DNA from: DATMER01 sp963741305
GTDB taxonomy: Bacteria > Acidobacteriota > Thermoanaerobaculia > Multivoradales > UBA5704
Assembly: GCA_963741305.1 (NCBI GenBank)
Contig: CAVUHL010000005.1
Coordinates: 1-41,231 of the forward strand
Direction: 5' to 3'
Length of the DNA stretch: 41,231 nucleotides
Part shown: piece after piece, positions 8,389-16,796 of the stretch
How the letters are laid out: each line of letters opens with the position of its first letter
Numbering within the stretch: position 1 is the stretch's first letter
Made by a program: the position numbers and the translations under genes
Notes under the pieces: model-generated
Told to the model about the DNA's origin: nothing
The model's input: only the letters and a program-made list of their open reading frames with translations
The model's database searches: none

Positions 8389-9711
8389 ATGAGAGTCAAG
8401 CTGACGGAAAAGAAGATCCGGAGTCTTGCCAAGCCCCGAACCCAGATCGACATCCTACACGAGAGAACCCCAGCCGCGGGCTTACGCCTGTCGCCGCTGG
8501 GAGTCAGGATCTGGTTCTATCTCTACCGCTCCCCCGTGGCCCGAGACGAGAGGGGCCAGCTCAAGCAACGGCGGGTCTACTTCGGCTACCACCCCTCAGG
8601 ACGGCGGCCGGAACGGCCGGCTGAAGGTCGAAGGGATCTTCTCCCCATGACGCTGGCGCAGTTCGAGCGCGCCTACGACGTGTTCCGCGGCGAGTTGGCC
8701 AAAGGCCTCGATCCGCAGGAGACCCGAGAGGTCAACCCGCAGGCGGCGCAGCGCCTTGCACCGGAAGCCGTGCCAGAGCCGATCCGGGGCGTCTTTCCGG
8801 AAGGCTACCGCGAGGGAAGCTTCGCCGCCCTGGTGGCAGACTACTTCCTTTACCAGGCTCTGCCGAACCTTCGCCCCCGGACGCTGATAAGCTACAAGGC
8901 CACGGCCAAGATCCTGGTGCAGGTGTTCGGCCATCGTTCACCCTCGGAGATCACCTCCCAGGACGTGCGCTCCTACCTCTCGCTCGTGGAGAGGAGAGCG
9001 CCACAGAGCGCGCGCTCGGTCCGGAAGGTGTTCTCGGTGGTGTACGAGTACGGGCGGTCCCACTGGCACCTGCCGGTCAATCCGGTGCAGGGAGTCAGAA
9101 TCACAGTGAAGAAGGGCAAGCGGGACCGTTGGCTGACGGACACGGAGCTGAAGACGACGCTGGAGACGCTGGAGCGGCTGAAGAACCGCAAGGCCGCAGA
9201 CGTCTATCGGGTGATTCTCTACAGCATGTGCCGGCCGGGGGAGGCGGCCTCTGTGGCGGCCGAGGATTTGATCGTGTTGAACGGGGAGAGGGTCTGGTGT
9301 ATCCGGGACAGCAAAAATGGGCGGGACTTTCTGATCCCGCTGAGTGGCCCGCTGGAAGAGATTCTCACTCGACGGTGCCGGGAGGTGGGAGGGGCAGGCC
9401 CGCTGTTCTGGCCGGCGAAGGCGGCGAAGGAATATCCGGAGCCGCTGAAGACGGCGAACGCAGAGTTTCGGCGTCTCTCGGGCCTTGAGGATGTGAGGCC
9501 GCACGATCTGAGGCGGACGGGTCGGACGCACATTGCCTCTTTGGGGGTGACGGAGGCGGTGGCCGAGGCCCTGCTCAACCACGCCAAGGGGGAGATTGAG
9601 GGCACTTACAACCTCTACGATTACTGGCCGGAGAGAAAAGCCGCCCTGAGCCGCTGGCATGAGAAATTGAGACAGCTTGAGAGCCAGGACGTTTTGAAAA
9701 GAGCGGCTTAA
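8389..9711 (+). CDS. tyrosine recombinase / P4-type integrase
   Basis: A 440-residue site-specific recombinase. The N-terminal ~110 residues match the DUF4102 arm-binding domain of P4-like integrases (KLTEKKIRSL, GLRLSPLGVRIWFYLYR). A SAM-like core-binding domain occupies roughly residues 145-240 (FAALVADYFLYQALPN). The catalytic domain shows Arg282 (YSMCRPGEA), a likely Lys309, the HxxR box PHDLRR (His372, Arg375), His398 (LLNHAKGEIEG) and the Tyr nucleophile in TYNLYDY (Tyr407). All catalytic residues are present, so it could be active. No tRNA lies beside it, so its attachment site is not obvious. A structured repeat immediately downstream is shared with the relaxase-remnant region 21 kb away. 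Confidence 0.92.
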   Translation: MRVKLTEKKIRSLAKPRTQIDILHERTPAAGLRLSPLGVRIWFYLYRSPVARDERGQLKQRRVYFGYHPSGRRPERPAEGRRDLLPMTLAQFERAYDVFRGELAKGLDPQETREVNPQAAQRLAPEAVPEPIRGVFPEGYREGSFAALVADYFLYQALPNLRPRTLISYKATAKILVQVFGHRSPSEITSQDVRSYLSLVERRAPQSARSVRKVFSVVYEYGRSHWHLPVNPVQGVRITVKKGKRDRWLTDTELKTTLETLERLKNRKAADVYRVILYSMCRPGEAASVAAEDLIVLNGERVWCIRDSKNGRDFLIPLSGPLEEILTRRCREVGGAGPLFWPAKAAKEYPEPLKTANAEFRRLSGLEDVRPHDLRRTGRTHIASLGVTEAVAEALLNHAKGEIEGTYNLYDYWPERKAALSRWHEKLRQLESQDVLKRAA

Positions 9712-9731
9712 GGATTCGGGGATCCTTCCTC

Positions 9732-9877
9732 ACAGGGAGCGCGCCCCCACCCGCGGGGGACCCTCTTCGGGTTCCCCGCCACTCCTCCCCGCCCAGATGG
9801 GCATCTGAGAGTGTTGAAGTGCCGGGGGACCTTTCGGGCTGGCGCCGAGGGCCGACTGTGCCCTATTTCAGGTAAGG
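9732..9877 (+). repeat. structured direct repeat, copy A (downstream of integrase)
   Basis: About 145 bases are clearly homologous, in the same orientation, to 30493-30653 (roughly 75-80 % by eye). Shared landmarks are CCCTCTTCGG, CCTCCCCGC, GGGCAT.TGAG, GGC.CCGAG and CAGGTAAG. The first part folds as a stem of about 11 base pairs (GCGGGGGACCC / GGGTTCCCCGC) with a TCTTC loop, and the stem is kept in copy B with substitutions on both arms. It could be an attachment-site arm, a structural RNA or a mobile-element end. The rest of the 348-base gap (9878-10059) has further short hairpins (e.g. CTGGCCCTGACAGGGCTA) but no gene was seen. Confidence 0.6.
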
Positions 9878-10059
9878 GGCGCTTGAGCGGATGGAGGCGG
9901 GGCCCCTACTGGTCCTTGGCCTAAAGCTGGCCCTGACAGGGCTACTGAAACTCCGCTCCTGACCTCCGGCCGTAGATCCGGCAGCCGGCGCTTTCAAGGC
10001 TGGCTGCTTGGCCCGGCGGCTTATCTTCTAGTCTATCTACGAGACGAAAGCTGCGTCTT

Positions 10060-10323
10060 TTAGCTGCGGGCATTCGAACGGTTCTTGTCTATGATCGCTA
10101 TGATGATCAACAGAAAGGCAACCAAGCGGACGAGGTAGAAGTAGTGCCGATGCTCGGTCGCGGGAGCGGCCCAGACGAGCGCGAACCAGTTCAGCGCCAG
10201 CACCCAGAAGGCGACACCAAAAAATCCAAAGAACCGATCACGCGTTTCGCTCCACAGGCGGAAGAAGAAGAGCCCCACCCCCAGGGATCCTGCTGCGGCG
10301 ATACCGCCTAAAAACTCACTCAT
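10060..10323 (-). CDS. small membrane protein, DUF5985-like (second of pair)
   Basis: 87 residues with three hydrophobic segments (GGIAAAGSLGVGLFFFRLW, FFGFFGVAFWVLALNWFALV, YLVRLVAFLLIIIAIID) separated by the motif SETRDRFF. It belongs to a group of tiny three-helix membrane proteins (DUF5985-like) that often come in pairs. It starts 12 bases after the stop of its paralogue in a tight operon with a winged-helix-like protein and the mannosylglycerate genes. Function is unknown. The family assignment rests on size, the three segments and the paired context. Confidence 0.65.
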   Translation of the reverse strand: MSEFLGGIAAAGSLGVGLFFFRLWSETRDRFFGFFGVAFWVLALNWFALVWAAPATEHRHYFYLVRLVAFLLIIIAIIDKNRSNARS

Positions 10324-10335
10324 GTTGCCGCGCCT

Positions 10336-10593
10336 CTACTTGGAATCCCAGATCAGGCCGAATAACAGTATCATGACCGCAATGGCGGCGGTCAGGTTTC
10401 GATAGAGCGAAAGGTCTTGCGTGGGGACCAGGACCAAGTCGATGAACAAAAGCAGATTGTTGCACGTCAAGCCGATGAACGAGAGGCAGCTCCAAAGGAG
10501 CAACCGCGCGCGGCTGGCGAGGTACCCGCGCAGGAGGAGCACGGCGCAGAGGCCGCTGGTGAGCGTGCAAAGCGCGTAGACAACGCTAGCCAT
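10336..10593 (-). CDS. small membrane protein, DUF5985-like (first of pair)
   Basis: 85 residues starting at ATG 10593 (MASVVYALCTLTSGLC), overlapping the stop of the upstream gene by 8 bases; GGAAAGG lies upstream. It has three hydrophobic segments (YALCTLTSGLCAVLLLRGYL, LLWSCLSFIGLTCNNLLLFI, LTAAIAVMILLFGLIW), with the basic motif SRARLL between the first two, mirroring the layout of its neighbour. Overlapping and 12-base gaps imply strict co-translation of the winged-helix protein and both membrane proteins, suggesting one complex. Function is unknown. Confidence 0.65.
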   Translation of the reverse strand: MASVVYALCTLTSGLCAVLLLRGYLASRARLLLWSCLSFIGLTCNNLLLFIDLVLVPTQDLSLYRNLTAAIAVMILLFGLIWDSK

Positions 10594-10984
10594 CCCGTTT
10601 GCCTTTCCGGAATTGAAACGCTTCGGCGAAAAGCCGGGCACTATCGGCGGGCCGGCCGGTCAGCACTGCAACGACGGTGTCTTGGCCGGCAAAGTGCTGC
10701 CCGGCAACGGCTTCCACGAGCTTTGCCAACTCCTCCCTGCCCGGCTTATAGCAAAAGATCACCGACTCGGCAATCCGCACGTCGAGCAGATTGTGAGCAC
10801 TGAGCTGCTCGAGGTGCGAATGCACGGCGTCGGCCGGCATCGCAAGCTCGACAGCCACCTTTTGCGCTGCCCACCACCGCGAGGCGTGCCGGTACATGAA
10901 GAGCAGCACGTGGAGGCGCTCGACCGAGACGACGATGTCGATCAGAAAGCGCTTGACAGCGTCCAAAGACGCCGCTTGCGTCAC
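10586..10984 (-). CDS. small winged-helix-like protein linked to DUF5985 pair
   Basis: 132 residues beginning at GTG 10984 (GGGAGGAGG directly upstream), whose start overlaps the TGA of the phosphatase gene. A helical N-terminus (RFLIDIVVSVERLHVLLFMY) precedes what looks like a winged helix (WAAQKVAVELAMPADAVHSH, LEQLSAHNLLDVRIAE, VIFCYKP). The domain would suit a DNA-binding or protein-binding role next to two membrane partners. The pattern is also compatible with a MarR-like fold that has lost its wing. The extended frame to 11209 is antisense-like filler inside the phosphatase and is not used. Confidence 0.6.
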   Translation of the reverse strand: MTQAASLDAVKRFLIDIVVSVERLHVLLFMYRHASRWWAAQKVAVELAMPADAVHSHLEQLSAHNLLDVRIAESVIFCYKPGREELAKLVEAVAGQHFAGQDTVVAVLTGRPADSARLFAEAFQFRKGKRDG

Positions 10985-11829
10985 GCCTCCTCCCACTGGC
11001 TGCAAGATCGAAGCGATCCCGCCGGCCCGAAGAGATCGACGATCACCTCGTGGAAGCCGGCGGGCCCTACCCCTTCCACTTGCGCGAGGCGCGCAACGCC
11101 TGTCTCTGCCCAGGAGCCAGCCGGTTTGCGGACGAGATAGGGCAGGTCGACGGCCGCCAACATGGGGCCGTCGTTGGAGCCGTCTCCCAGAGCGACCGAG
11201 ATCAGGCAAGGATTCTCTTGCCGATACCGCTCCAAGAGGAGCCGGGTAGCCTGTCCCTTGTCGGCGCCGCGGCCGGTCACGGTGACGAACCGGCTGCCGG
11301 CCGCGCCGGACAGGCCGCAGGCGGCCAAGGCCTCTTGCAACCGGTCCAGGGCTTCGGGCGTGAAGCTCTCCTGCAGCAGGGTCTCGCTGTACTCGCGCAG
11401 GCTTGCCCGCTGTGCCGCTCCTTCGTCGAGACCGGTCAGCCGGCGAATCTCGGAAAGCGGCAGGTCAGCGTAGCCGCGCAGAGTGCGCCCGAGCTCGCCG
11501 CCCAGGCCCGCCAGCCGGCTCCGGACCTCTGCCACGGGCAGGCCGAGCTCGATCACCGAGCATCCCTCCCGCGCCGGGATGAAGATGGCGCTGCCGTTTT
11601 CCACGATGAAGGGAGCGTCCAGACCCAACTCCCGCCGGTGGTGCTCGATCTCCGCTCGCGTCTTCGATGAGCAGACTACGAGAGGGATGCCGCGGGAGCG
11701 GAGCAGCTCCACGGCCGGCCGCGCCTCCTCGCAGGAGTAGGTCTCCAGGTCCAGAAGGGTGCCGTCCAGGTCGCTGAAGACGACGGTGGACACCGGCCCG
11801 GCCTCAGAGCCCGATGGCGGCGCGATCAT
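10981..11829 (-). CDS. mpgP: mannosyl-3-phosphoglycerate phosphatase
   Basis: A 282-residue HAD-superfamily (Cof-type) phosphatase that removes phosphate from mannosyl-3-phosphoglycerate to give mannosylglycerate, a compatible solute. HAD motif I is VVFSDLDGTLLD (nucleophile and general-acid Asp), motif II is VVCSSKT, motif III involves the conserved ADKGQA lysine, and motif IV is ALGDGSNDGPML. The start is placed at ATG 11829, giving a 26-base overlap with mpgS; a GTG slightly downstream is possible. Co-location with mpgS makes the specific name reliable, since HAD enzymes alone are hard to assign. Confidence 0.92.
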   Translation of the reverse strand: MIAPPSGSEAGPVSTVVFSDLDGTLLDLETYSCEEARPAVELLRSRGIPLVVCSSKTRAEIEHHRRELGLDAPFIVENGSAIFIPAREGCSVIELGLPVAEVRSRLAGLGGELGRTLRGYADLPLSEIRRLTGLDEGAAQRASLREYSETLLQESFTPEALDRLQEALAACGLSGAAGSRFVTVTGRGADKGQATRLLLERYRQENPCLISVALGDGSNDGPMLAAVDLPYLVRKPAGSWAETGVARLAQVEGVGPAGFHEVIVDLFGPAGSLRSCSQWEEA

Positions 11830-13066
11830 GGGAGAGCCCCTCGCCGTGGACCTCGTTGTGAGCCGGCCCTCCGTTGGCCTGGAGCAGGCCGGCATAAGGC
11901 TCGTTCCGGATCAGGTGCCTGAAGCGTGCCAGGTCGACTTGCCGCAACGGTGGATAGCGGACCAACGGCGCGGGTTCCTCCGCTGCGCCGAGCAGGCCGC
12001 GCCGGCGCATCTCGCGCAGCAACTCCTCCTGGATCGCCGGCGGGCAGACCGCCGCGTGATAGGCCGCGCGCAAGGATTCGTAACCCATGCTCTCGACGTG
12101 CTCGCCGCCCTTCGCCTCGTGCAGGTGCGGGTTGCGCGATTCGATCTGAAAGATCTCCACGTTCTCCCGCATCACCTCCGGAAAGGGTCCCGGCAGGATG
12201 CCGCCGAACTTCTCCCAGAGGTCGAGGAAGTGATAGGGCTCGACCGCGAAGCCGGGCGCGTAGCTCATCAACATCGCCAGCTCCAGGCTCAGGGCGTGCT
12301 CGCCGGCGTTGCCGGTCTTGATCACGTCGGTACCGAATCCCGTGTAGTGGCCGATGATCTCGTTCAGGACCTGGTTGGTACGCGCCGAGACCCGTCCCGA
12401 CTTGGCGAAGAACAGGCTCGATTCCACGATCTTCGGCTTGCTGTGCCAGGCGATGCGCACCATGCTGTAGGGCGATCCGCTGAGGGCGAAGCCGGCGCTG
12501 TAGGCTCGCACGTATTCGAGCACGGAGCCGGGGAAGTAATTGTCGGCATCCACGAAGCCCACGTACTTCTTGCCGGCCAGCCGGGTGAGCAGGGTGGCGG
12601 CGATCATGCCCTCGGCCTTGCCGTCGCGCACCAGCCCCTGCTCGTCGAGGAGCTCGGGGTAGCCGGCGCTGGCGAGGGCCTCGCCCAGCGCCGGATCCTT
12701 CTGATGGACCACGGCGATGGTCCGGTCGGTGAACTTGCCGAAGCGTTCGATCGCGGTCCTCTCCATGTGAAAGCGGTCAATCGGCTCGCGAGGGCTGTTG
12801 GAGATCACCAGCGTCAGGCAGTCGTGAGGGATGCCGCACAGCACGCCCTCGATCAGCCGGATGCGCTCCTTGCGCACCGGCACCACGATCGCCATCCGCC
12901 TCTCGATCTGCTGCCTCTTCTCGTAGGAAAGCCTCCAGGTGGTCGGGTTTCCGGGCGTGCGCTCCGCTTCCGTGCGCAGGCCGGCGTCCAGCTCCAATAC
13001 CTTCTGCACTCCGTGGAACACCACTCCGCCCAACCTTTCGGCTTCGCGCGGAATCTCCAGTCGCAT
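11804..13066 (-). CDS. mpgS: mannosyl-3-phosphoglycerate synthase (GT55)
   Basis: A 420-residue GDP-mannose-dependent glycosyltransferase that joins mannose to 3-phosphoglycerate, the first step of mannosylglycerate synthesis. It shows the N-terminal VVFHGVQKVLELD, nucleotide-binding MAIVVPVRKERIRLIEG and LTLVISNS, the metal-binding DxD-type motif VGFVDADNYFPGS, and the downstream FGTDVIKTGNAGEHAL and FHFLD-like (YHFLDLWEKFGG) segments typical of the family. The start has GGGAGG five bases upstream. Length is close to the archaeal and Thermus enzymes. The route is known mainly from thermophiles and halotolerant organisms, so the gene suggests heat or salt exposure of the host. Confidence 0.93.
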   Translation of the reverse strand: MRLEIPREAERLGGVVFHGVQKVLELDAGLRTEAERTPGNPTTWRLSYEKRQQIERRMAIVVPVRKERIRLIEGVLCGIPHDCLTLVISNSPREPIDRFHMERTAIERFGKFTDRTIAVVHQKDPALGEALASAGYPELLDEQGLVRDGKAEGMIAATLLTRLAGKKYVGFVDADNYFPGSVLEYVRAYSAGFALSGSPYSMVRIAWHSKPKIVESSLFFAKSGRVSARTNQVLNEIIGHYTGFGTDVIKTGNAGEHALSLELAMLMSYAPGFAVEPYHFLDLWEKFGGILPGPFPEVMRENVEIFQIESRNPHLHEAKGGEHVESMGYESLRAAYHAAVCPPAIQEELLREMRRRGLLGAAEEPAPLVRYPPLRQVDLARFRHLIRNEPYAGLLQANGGPAHNEVHGEGLSHDRAAIGL

Positions 13067-13097
13067 GGGGCCTCCCTGCGGGGGGCGGAGCGAGCGG

Positions 13098-16000
13098 TCA
13101 GACGGCCTCGTCCGGCTCCTGCTGTTGGCGCAACAACCTCTCGTAATGGTGGACCAGGTATTCGCCGGCCCGTTTCTTGATCCGCGACCAGCTCATCTCT
13201 GCGTCGATGGCCGCGAGTTCCGCTTCGATCTGGTTGGTGACGTAGAGCTGCCGGTTGAGCATCGCCGAAACGCGCGCCTCGTTGGCCTTGCGGCTGAGCG
13301 TCGCCACCTCGGTCCGGAGCCGCTGCAGATCCGACTGCCTGGCGAGGTCCCGCTGCGACGCGGTACGCTCGATCAGGTCTTCCAGCGTGAACACCGCCGC
13401 CTTGGCCTCGAGCAGGGCCGCCTCCAAGATCTCCACGCGGCCGAGCTCCGCCTGCACCTCTTCCGCGGTGATCACCGGCGGCAGCTCCACCGGCGCGCCC
13501 TTTTCCCGGGAAGGGACTGGCAGCACGCGGGTCACCTGGGAGCGCTCGGCGTCGATGAGCACGCACGGCTTCAGCTCCAGCTTGAGAGTCACGATCTCCT
13601 TGGGGCGCGCCGTGACGAGGATCCTGCCGCCGTCGCAGCCGAGTTCCTCCTGGACCTCCTCATTGAGGTTGGTCCTGAGGACCCGCGAGACCTGCTGCCA
13701 CCAAGCCGTCAGCTCTCCCCGGACCGGCCGGTCCAGCGTGTTGAAAAAGCGGACGATCACCCCGTCGCCGGATTCCGCGCGCTTGACCGCGGTGAGGCGG
13801 AAGGCATGGGAGGACTCGTCGGAGCGCAACGAAAGGAAGGCCAACTCGTCCGGCAGGTTGCCCCGCTGTGGCGTGGTCTGCACCACCCGTGGCCGCAGGT
13901 TGTGGGACATGGCCTGGGCGTGGGTCTTCTCTGCCGAGGCGTCGCCGCGATGGGGGTAGATCGCGTAGTGGAAGGCGTGCTCTCCCAGGCATTGGGCCTC
14001 GGGCGTGAAGATGTGCGGGCCCACGTCGCCGACGCGGGTGAGGAGGTCGTAGCGCGCAAGCCAGCCGACGCCGCGCAGCAGGGTCAGGGCGATGGCGCCG
14101 TCCTTCTCGGGAACGACCTCGTACTCGGTGACGCGGCGGCTGATGATCGCCAGCCCCTGCCGTCCGTCCGTGTAGTCCACGAAGTTCTGGAAGGGATGGG
14201 TGTTGACCGGCGCCGTGTAGCGCCCTGCGGTCATCAGGCTGCGCACCGCTTCCGGCTCCGAGAGCACCGCCTCGCCGCGGATGGGCCAGCGGGCCACGTC
14301 GAAGGGCTCCTCAGCGAAGCAGGCGGCGGCGCTCAGGCCGCTGGGGAAGAGCACCCGCAGGCGGTGGTCTTTCACCACGTTCTGCACCAAGGTCTTGACT
14401 TCGACGTGCCGCGACCCCGCCGCCAGCTCCACGTAGCTGACAATCGGATAAGGACGTGTCTCGGCGCTGCGTGCCTGGCGATCCTCGCTCAAGGCCTGCG
14501 GGAGATCGAGAGAGATCTCCACCTGGAACCGGGCCAGCAGCGGCCCGGCTTGCAGCAGGGTGATCCTGGCAGGCTTGCCCAGGCTGGTGACCAGGGTGTC
14601 GTGCGGCGGATGGGAGTAGTCGTAGGTGTCGCCGGCATCGCCGCCGTCCTCGAAATAGCCCAGGCGGCGATACGTGCGGCCGCTCTGCTTTTCGGTTACG
14701 TCCAGGGTGCCGTCGGCGTTGAGGGTCACCGCCAGATGCTCGTTCTCCAGGCTGGCCGATTCCGCCGAGGCCGAAACCGCCGGATGAGGGGGAAACGCCT
14801 CTTCGCCGGGCATCAGGTAGTAGGTGCGGTAGCCGAGATAGGGCAACTCGTCGGCGTAGAGGTAGAGGTCGAGCTTGCGGCCCACCCGCCAGGCGACCTG
14901 GTAGGGGGCGGGGTGACCATGCCCGTCCTTCAAGGTGAACGTCTCGACGTCCGGCGGCAGCTCGAGCCGGAGGTGGACCACCTCGCGCCGCTCGCGGAGG
15001 GACGGGTTGAACACCACCAAGGCCAGCCGGCAGGCGCAGAGCGAGGTGTCGATGCTGTTGGCGAGCCCCTGCAGGCTGGCGTCGGTGATCTCATTGGCCG
15101 TCTGATAGCAGCGCTCGAACCGGTGCTCCATGTCGCGGGCCACCGGATCGACCGCGCAGCCGCAAACGTCGTCGTGCGTGTGGTTGAGCAGCAGGTCTCG
15201 CCAGGCGCGGGCCAGCCGTACCTTGGGGTAGTCCATGCCGATGGTCCAGGCCACGGTCGCCAGCGGCTCGGCCCACCGCTCCAGCTCGCGCTGGCACTCG
15301 TTGTTGAGCAGCTTCAGGTGGCTGCGGCTGGAGAAGACGCCCTTGAGGATGGGCATGTAGCGCCCGCTGTAAAGGTAGCCCTGCACCACCGGCAGATCCG
15401 GCTTCGCCGCGCGGACAGCGGCGAGGTACTCTTCCGGCGTGCTCTGCACGCAACGAAACCGGCCGCCGGCGGCGCGGTTGACTTCGTCGATGATAGGCAG
15501 CACGTCGTCCGGCCACGGCACCTGCTCGTAGCCGTTCATCAGGAGCACGTTGGGCGTGGTGGCGAACGGGCGTAGGGCCAAGGCCTCGGTGACTACCCGC
15601 TCGGTGGCGATGCCGCCGGTCAGCGAGAGGGCCATGGCATTGCGGTAGCTGTTGACCAGATAGATCGCCAGGACCTCCGAGCCGTCGGGCGCCCGCCAGC
15701 AGAGCTCCGACTTCAGGGACTCGGGCTCCATGGCGACGCCGCGCCAGAAGAAGACGCCGTCGATGCCGAAGCCGCGGAAGATCTGCGGCGCCTGGGCGAT
15801 CTGGCCGAAATTGTCGAGCATCCAGCCCGCCTTCATCACCGGACCGAAGCGGGCGGCCATCTGGTGGCCGATCATGAGGTTGCGCACTAGGGCCTCGCCG
15901 CTGACCAGGGTCCAGTCCGGCTGGAGGTAGGCTGGCCCGATGCACAACTGGCCGTCTGCGGAGCAACGGCGCAGCATCTCCTCGCGTTCGTGGGCCTCAT

Positions 16001-16253
16001 CCTCTGGCAAGAGACTGAGATAGTCCTCGATCATCAGGGTCTGGCCGTCGAGGACGAACCGGTAGCCGGGCTGCTCGGCCAGTCTGTGGAACAGGTTGTC
16101 GAAGAAGGGGGGCAGGCTGCGGTTGGTGTATCTGGCGGTGAAAATCCACTCCCGGTCCCAATGATTGTGGCTGATGAGGTGGATGGTCCAACCGTCGAGA
16201 GCCGCGAGCCCGTCGCTCCGGATTGTATCGCCTGGGGATTCGTGGATTATCAT
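13098..16253 (-). CDS. alpha-mannosidase, GH38 family (possible mannosylglycerate hydrolase)
   Basis: 1051 residues, usual size for bacterial GH38 enzymes of the MngB/YbgG type. The zinc site begins with HLISHNHWDREW (His29/Asp33 near the N-terminus); the nucleophile region is AGWMLDNFGQIAQAPQIFRG, about residue 147, and a third metal ligand is in LLNHTHDDVCG. Middle and C-terminal beta domains follow, and the last ~130 residues are strongly helical (coiled-coil-like: ETASQRDL, RLRTEVATLSRKANEAR), an unusual tail for the family. No signal peptide, so cytoplasmic. It lies 31 bases upstream of mpgS in the same direction, so it may recycle mannosylglycerate or a mannosylated derivative. Substrate is inferred from context only. 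Confidence 0.88.
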   Translation of the reverse strand: MIIHESPGDTIRSDGLAALDGWTIHLISHNHWDREWIFTARYTNRSLPPFFDNLFHRLAEQPGYRFVLDGQTLMIEDYLSLLPEDEAHEREEMLRRCSADGQLCIGPAYLQPDWTLVSGEALVRNLMIGHQMAARFGPVMKAGWMLDNFGQIAQAPQIFRGFGIDGVFFWRGVAMEPESLKSELCWRAPDGSEVLAIYLVNSYRNAMALSLTGGIATERVVTEALALRPFATTPNVLLMNGYEQVPWPDDVLPIIDEVNRAAGGRFRCVQSTPEEYLAAVRAAKPDLPVVQGYLYSGRYMPILKGVFSSRSHLKLLNNECQRELERWAEPLATVAWTIGMDYPKVRLARAWRDLLLNHTHDDVCGCAVDPVARDMEHRFERCYQTANEITDASLQGLANSIDTSLCACRLALVVFNPSLRERREVVHLRLELPPDVETFTLKDGHGHPAPYQVAWRVGRKLDLYLYADELPYLGYRTYYLMPGEEAFPPHPAVSASAESASLENEHLAVTLNADGTLDVTEKQSGRTYRRLGYFEDGGDAGDTYDYSHPPHDTLVTSLGKPARITLLQAGPLLARFQVEISLDLPQALSEDRQARSAETRPYPIVSYVELAAGSRHVEVKTLVQNVVKDHRLRVLFPSGLSAAACFAEEPFDVARWPIRGEAVLSEPEAVRSLMTAGRYTAPVNTHPFQNFVDYTDGRQGLAIISRRVTEYEVVPEKDGAIALTLLRGVGWLARYDLLTRVGDVGPHIFTPEAQCLGEHAFHYAIYPHRGDASAEKTHAQAMSHNLRPRVVQTTPQRGNLPDELAFLSLRSDESSHAFRLTAVKRAESGDGVIVRFFNTLDRPVRGELTAWWQQVSRVLRTNLNEEVQEELGCDGGRILVTARPKEIVTLKLELKPCVLIDAERSQVTRVLPVPSREKGAPVELPPVITAEEVQAELGRVEILEAALLEAKAAVFTLEDLIERTASQRDLARQSDLQRLRTEVATLSRKANEARVSAMLNRQLYVTNQIEAELAAIDAEMSWSRIKKRAGEYLVHHYERLLRQQQEPDEAV

Positions 16254-16381
16254 CGTAATGCCAAGGCTCCGCGGCGCCTCGACATCGCGTGGGACGAAGC
16301 TGGGGAGAGGGCCGTGAGAGCGTCCGAGGAGAGGGTATCATCCAGCGGGGATCAGGGGAAACGGGACCCGGAGCGGGGTAG

Positions 16382-16767
16382 ACTCAGCGCTCGAACCTCA
16401 TCACCAAGGCGGGCTCGGAGGACCACCGCAAGCTCCTGGAGCTGATCGGGGTCAACCAGGTCGTCTTTCCTGAGCGCGAGGGCAGCCGAGCGCCTGGCCC
16501 ACCGCCTCACCAGCCCGAATCTGATCGAGTACATCCCCCTGGGGCCGGGCTGCAGCATCCACGAGGTCGCCCCACCGGAATCCTTCGTTGAACGGAACCT
16601 GGGGGAGCTCAAGCTACGCAACCGGTCTCGCGTCCAGGTTCTGGCGATTCGCGACATCCTGACGCAGGAGCCACCTCAACCCGGGCGCCGAGCTCACCGT
16701 CAAACCGTCCGACGCGCTGATCGTCCTCGGCCGGGATGAGGATCTCGCCTTGCTCAAGAAACATTGA
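16382..16767 (+). pseudogene. KtrA/TrkA potassium-uptake regulator, 5'-truncated and frameshifted
   Basis: Joining three frames gives the last ~128 residues of an RCK protein: end of RCK_N (ITKAGSEDHRKLLELIG, VNQVVFPERE), linker (AAERLAHRLTSPNLIEYIPL) and RCK_C (LGELKLRNRSRVQVLAIRD, then AELTVKPSDALIVLGRDEDL). Extra bases are at about 16481 and 16671. An in-frame TAG stands just before the first homologous residues, so the Rossmann NAD-binding start is missing. No KtrB/TrkH membrane partner is nearby. It is the clearest true pseudogene in the window, because it is truncated as well as frameshifted. It sits between the mannosidase and SLC13 genes, both on the opposite strand. Confidence 0.8.
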
Positions 16768-16796
16768 CGAGCAGAGCACCGGCAGCCGCGGGAGGC

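Noticed and set aside
12939..15575. 878-codon plus-strand open frame
   Set aside because: Antisense shadow of the GH38 mannosidase, caused by high GC at third positions; no domain is recognisable.
16352..16657. Minus-strand ORF of 101 codons upstream of the mannosidase
   Set aside because: It is antisense to the KtrA remnant, whose homology is clear on the plus strand.
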